The notes beneath the pieces are model-generated. The model was not told the DNA's origin and made no database searches. It saw nothing but the letters and a program-made list of their open reading frames with translations. A stretch of 6,994 nt of DNA from an uncultured Bacilli bacterium (lineage in GTDB: Bacteria; Bacillota_I; Bacilli_A; RF39; UBA660), in contig CANQKU010000058.1 in the NCBI GenBank assembly GCA_947624535.1, positions 1-6,994 of the forward strand. Direction: 5' to 3'. Both the position numbers and the translations under genes were made by a program. Below, piece after piece: positions 6,711 through 6,994 of this stretch; position 1 is the first letter of the stretch, and the number at the start of each line of letters is the position of its first letter.

Positions 6711-6775
6711 GAGGCACCAAGTTGTGGCGCCTTACGAAAATTACTAAAGTAATTTTCACGAACGCTAAAAGCGTT
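6711..6775 (-). ncRNA. Structured leader upstream of the template repeat: three hairpins
   Basis: Three neat stems lie in a row. 6761-6775: AACGC / GCGTT with a 5-base loop. 6740-6761 region: GAAAATTAC / GTAATTTTC, 9 bp with a 4-base loop. 6712-6730: GGCGCCA / TGGTGCC on the minus strand, 7 bp with one G-U pair and loop CAACT. The third stem pairs fully only as minus-strand RNA (an A-C mismatch on the other strand), which supports transcription in the TR direction. Probably the 5' part of the DGR RNA; inference. Confidence 0.5.
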
Positions 6776-6785
6776 AAAGCTTCGT

Positions 6786-6814
6786 ATTAAAATCTCAAAT
6801 TTTTTCTATATCAA
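6786..6814 (-). promoter_or_regulatory. Candidate promoter for the template RNA
   Basis: Minus strand TTGATA (6809-6814), 17-base spacer, TTTAAT (6786-6791). The -35 is good, but the -10 lacks the conserved second-position A. A start near 6779 would begin just before the three hairpins and the TR. Confidence 0.45.
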
Positions 6815-6865
6815 CCCCTTTTATAATTTTAGAGCGTTATCACATTTATATGCCTATCGGCAAGA

Positions 6866-6885
6866 CCAAATAGTTTCCTATTTGG
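6866..6885 (-). other. VR-downstream hairpin/cruciform (8-bp stem, GAAA loop)
   Basis: CCAAATAG, GAAA, CTATTTGG on the minus strand is a perfect 8-bp inverted repeat with a GAAA loop, starting 8 bases after the end of VR/TR identity. In the Bordetella phage DGR an 8-bp stem with a 4-base GRNA-type loop a few bases beyond the VR is needed for efficient target recognition; form and place agree. The TR has no such element after it, as expected for a mark of the recipient copy. The target stop codon TAG is the last three bases of the first arm. A 4-bp stem with loop GATA (6851-6862) follows. Confidence 0.85.
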
Positions 6886-6994
6886 AGACAACGACTGCCG
6901 CACGAACCCCATAAGTAGTCGTCGTGAGGTTGCTGAGCACGCGGCCGGGTTTATGAGCTGGAGACCGGACACGCTGCGGCACACCTTTGCCAGC
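6878..6994 (-). CDS. 3' end of the DGR target gene (C-type-lectin-like variable protein), cut by right edge
   Basis: This is the C-terminus of the diversified protein. The frame is open from the window edge to TAG at 6878-6880. The supported part is the last 23 codons, ending GRVLSNLTTTYGVRAAVVVSK. It contains the variable repeat, and the close GVRAAV is the usual final strand of a C-type-lectin-fold DGR target. At the eight TR Asn codons covered, the VR encodes Pro, Arg, Leu, Ser, Asn, Leu, Thr and Tyr, so seven of eight are changed. Codons beyond 6949 (the first 15 in the window) stay open but do not match the TR and may not belong to this gene. Same strand as the TR and RT, and upstream of both, the common DGR order. 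Nothing can be said of its N-terminal domains or of where it is displayed. Confidence 0.75.
   Translation of the reverse strand, partial: AGKGVPQRVRSPAHKPGRVLSNLTTTTYGVRAAVVVSK
6894..6949 (-). repeat. DGR variable repeat (VR), truncated
   Basis: This is the partner of 6559-6614 at a constant offset of 335. Coding-strand changes relative to the TR are A to C six times (6918, 6928, 6937, 6943, 6948, 6949), A to T three times (6913, 6927, 6936) and A to G twice (6933, 6942), with no change at any G, C or T. The A-poor, invariant end GTTCGTGCGGCAGT (6894-6907) corresponds to the initiation-of-mutagenic-homing region. Identity stops abruptly at 6950. Confidence 0.93.
6950..6994 (+). other. Non-DGR end segment, possible tyrosine-recombinase fragment or assembly chimera
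   Basis: These 45 bases are about 60 percent G+C, far above the window average, and break the TR/VR alignment where the TR continues. Plus frame from 6950 reads FMSWRPDTLRHTFAS. LRHTFAS is the box II motif of tyrosine recombinases, although the usual His three residues before the Arg is Asp here. It is too short to call a gene; it may come from an unrelated genome joined in assembly. Confidence 0.4.

Noticed and set aside
6809..6845. Plus-strand ATTTTAGAGCGTTATCA resembling a type II CRISPR repeat or tracrRNA anti-repeat
   Set aside because: It occurs once, with no repeated copies, spacers or cas genes; chance resemblance in AT-rich DNA.
1..6994. Mycoplasma-type genetic code (TGA as Trp)
   Set aside because: Trp codons inspected are TGG, for example in PriA and the surface protein, and no gene needs TGA read-through.

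Overview
The window is AT-rich DNA from what looks like a low-GC Bacillota (Firmicutes) genome, probably an uncultured gut Bacilli relative. The signs are strong AGGAGG-type ribosome sites, TTGxxx/TATAAT promoters, TGG for Trp with the standard code, and firmicute-type PriA, RseP and CdsA. Every gene lies on the minus strand, so the biological order runs from high to low coordinates. Taxonomy is inference; no rRNA is present.

Right part (about 4417-6949): a diversity-generating retroelement (DGR). In transcription order it has: the 3' end of a target gene whose C-terminus is the variable repeat (VR, 6894-6949); an 8-bp stem/GAAA-loop hairpin just after the VR, with the target stop codon inside it (6866-6885); a structured leader with a possible promoter (6711-6814); the Asn-codon-rich template repeat (TR, from 6559 to about 6670); an AT-rich spacer with repeated stem-loop elements (6306-6555); a terminator- or attenuator-like hairpin (6256-6299); then three overlapping genes, a MutS-domain-I-like protein, an Avd four-helix-bundle protein and a DGR-type reverse transcriptase. 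Over 56 aligned bases TR and VR differ at 11 sites, all adenines of the TR coding strand, which is the signature of mutagenic retrohoming. The target gene is cut by the window edge. The last 45 bases do not follow the TR, are GC-rich, and read on the plus strand like a tyrosine-recombinase motif, so the end may be chimeric or rearranged.

Middle part (2405-4330): a two-gene cdsA-rseP operon (CDP-diacylglycerol synthase and site-2 zinc protease) with its own promoter, and a terminator hairpin that contains the rseP stop codon.

Left part: a secreted, C-terminally membrane-anchored surface protein (1375-2355) with its own promoter. One segment resembles the C-type-lectin-like segment that the DGR diversifies, but it is not a copy of this TR. 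The N-terminal 435 residues of the replication-restart helicase PriA (1-1307) run off the left edge.

How it fits together: RT, Avd and probably the MutS-like protein act on RNA from the TR/spacer region to make adenine-mutagenised cDNA, which replaces the VR of the target gene and diversifies its C-terminal ligand-binding surface. The housekeeping genes appear only to be neighbours.
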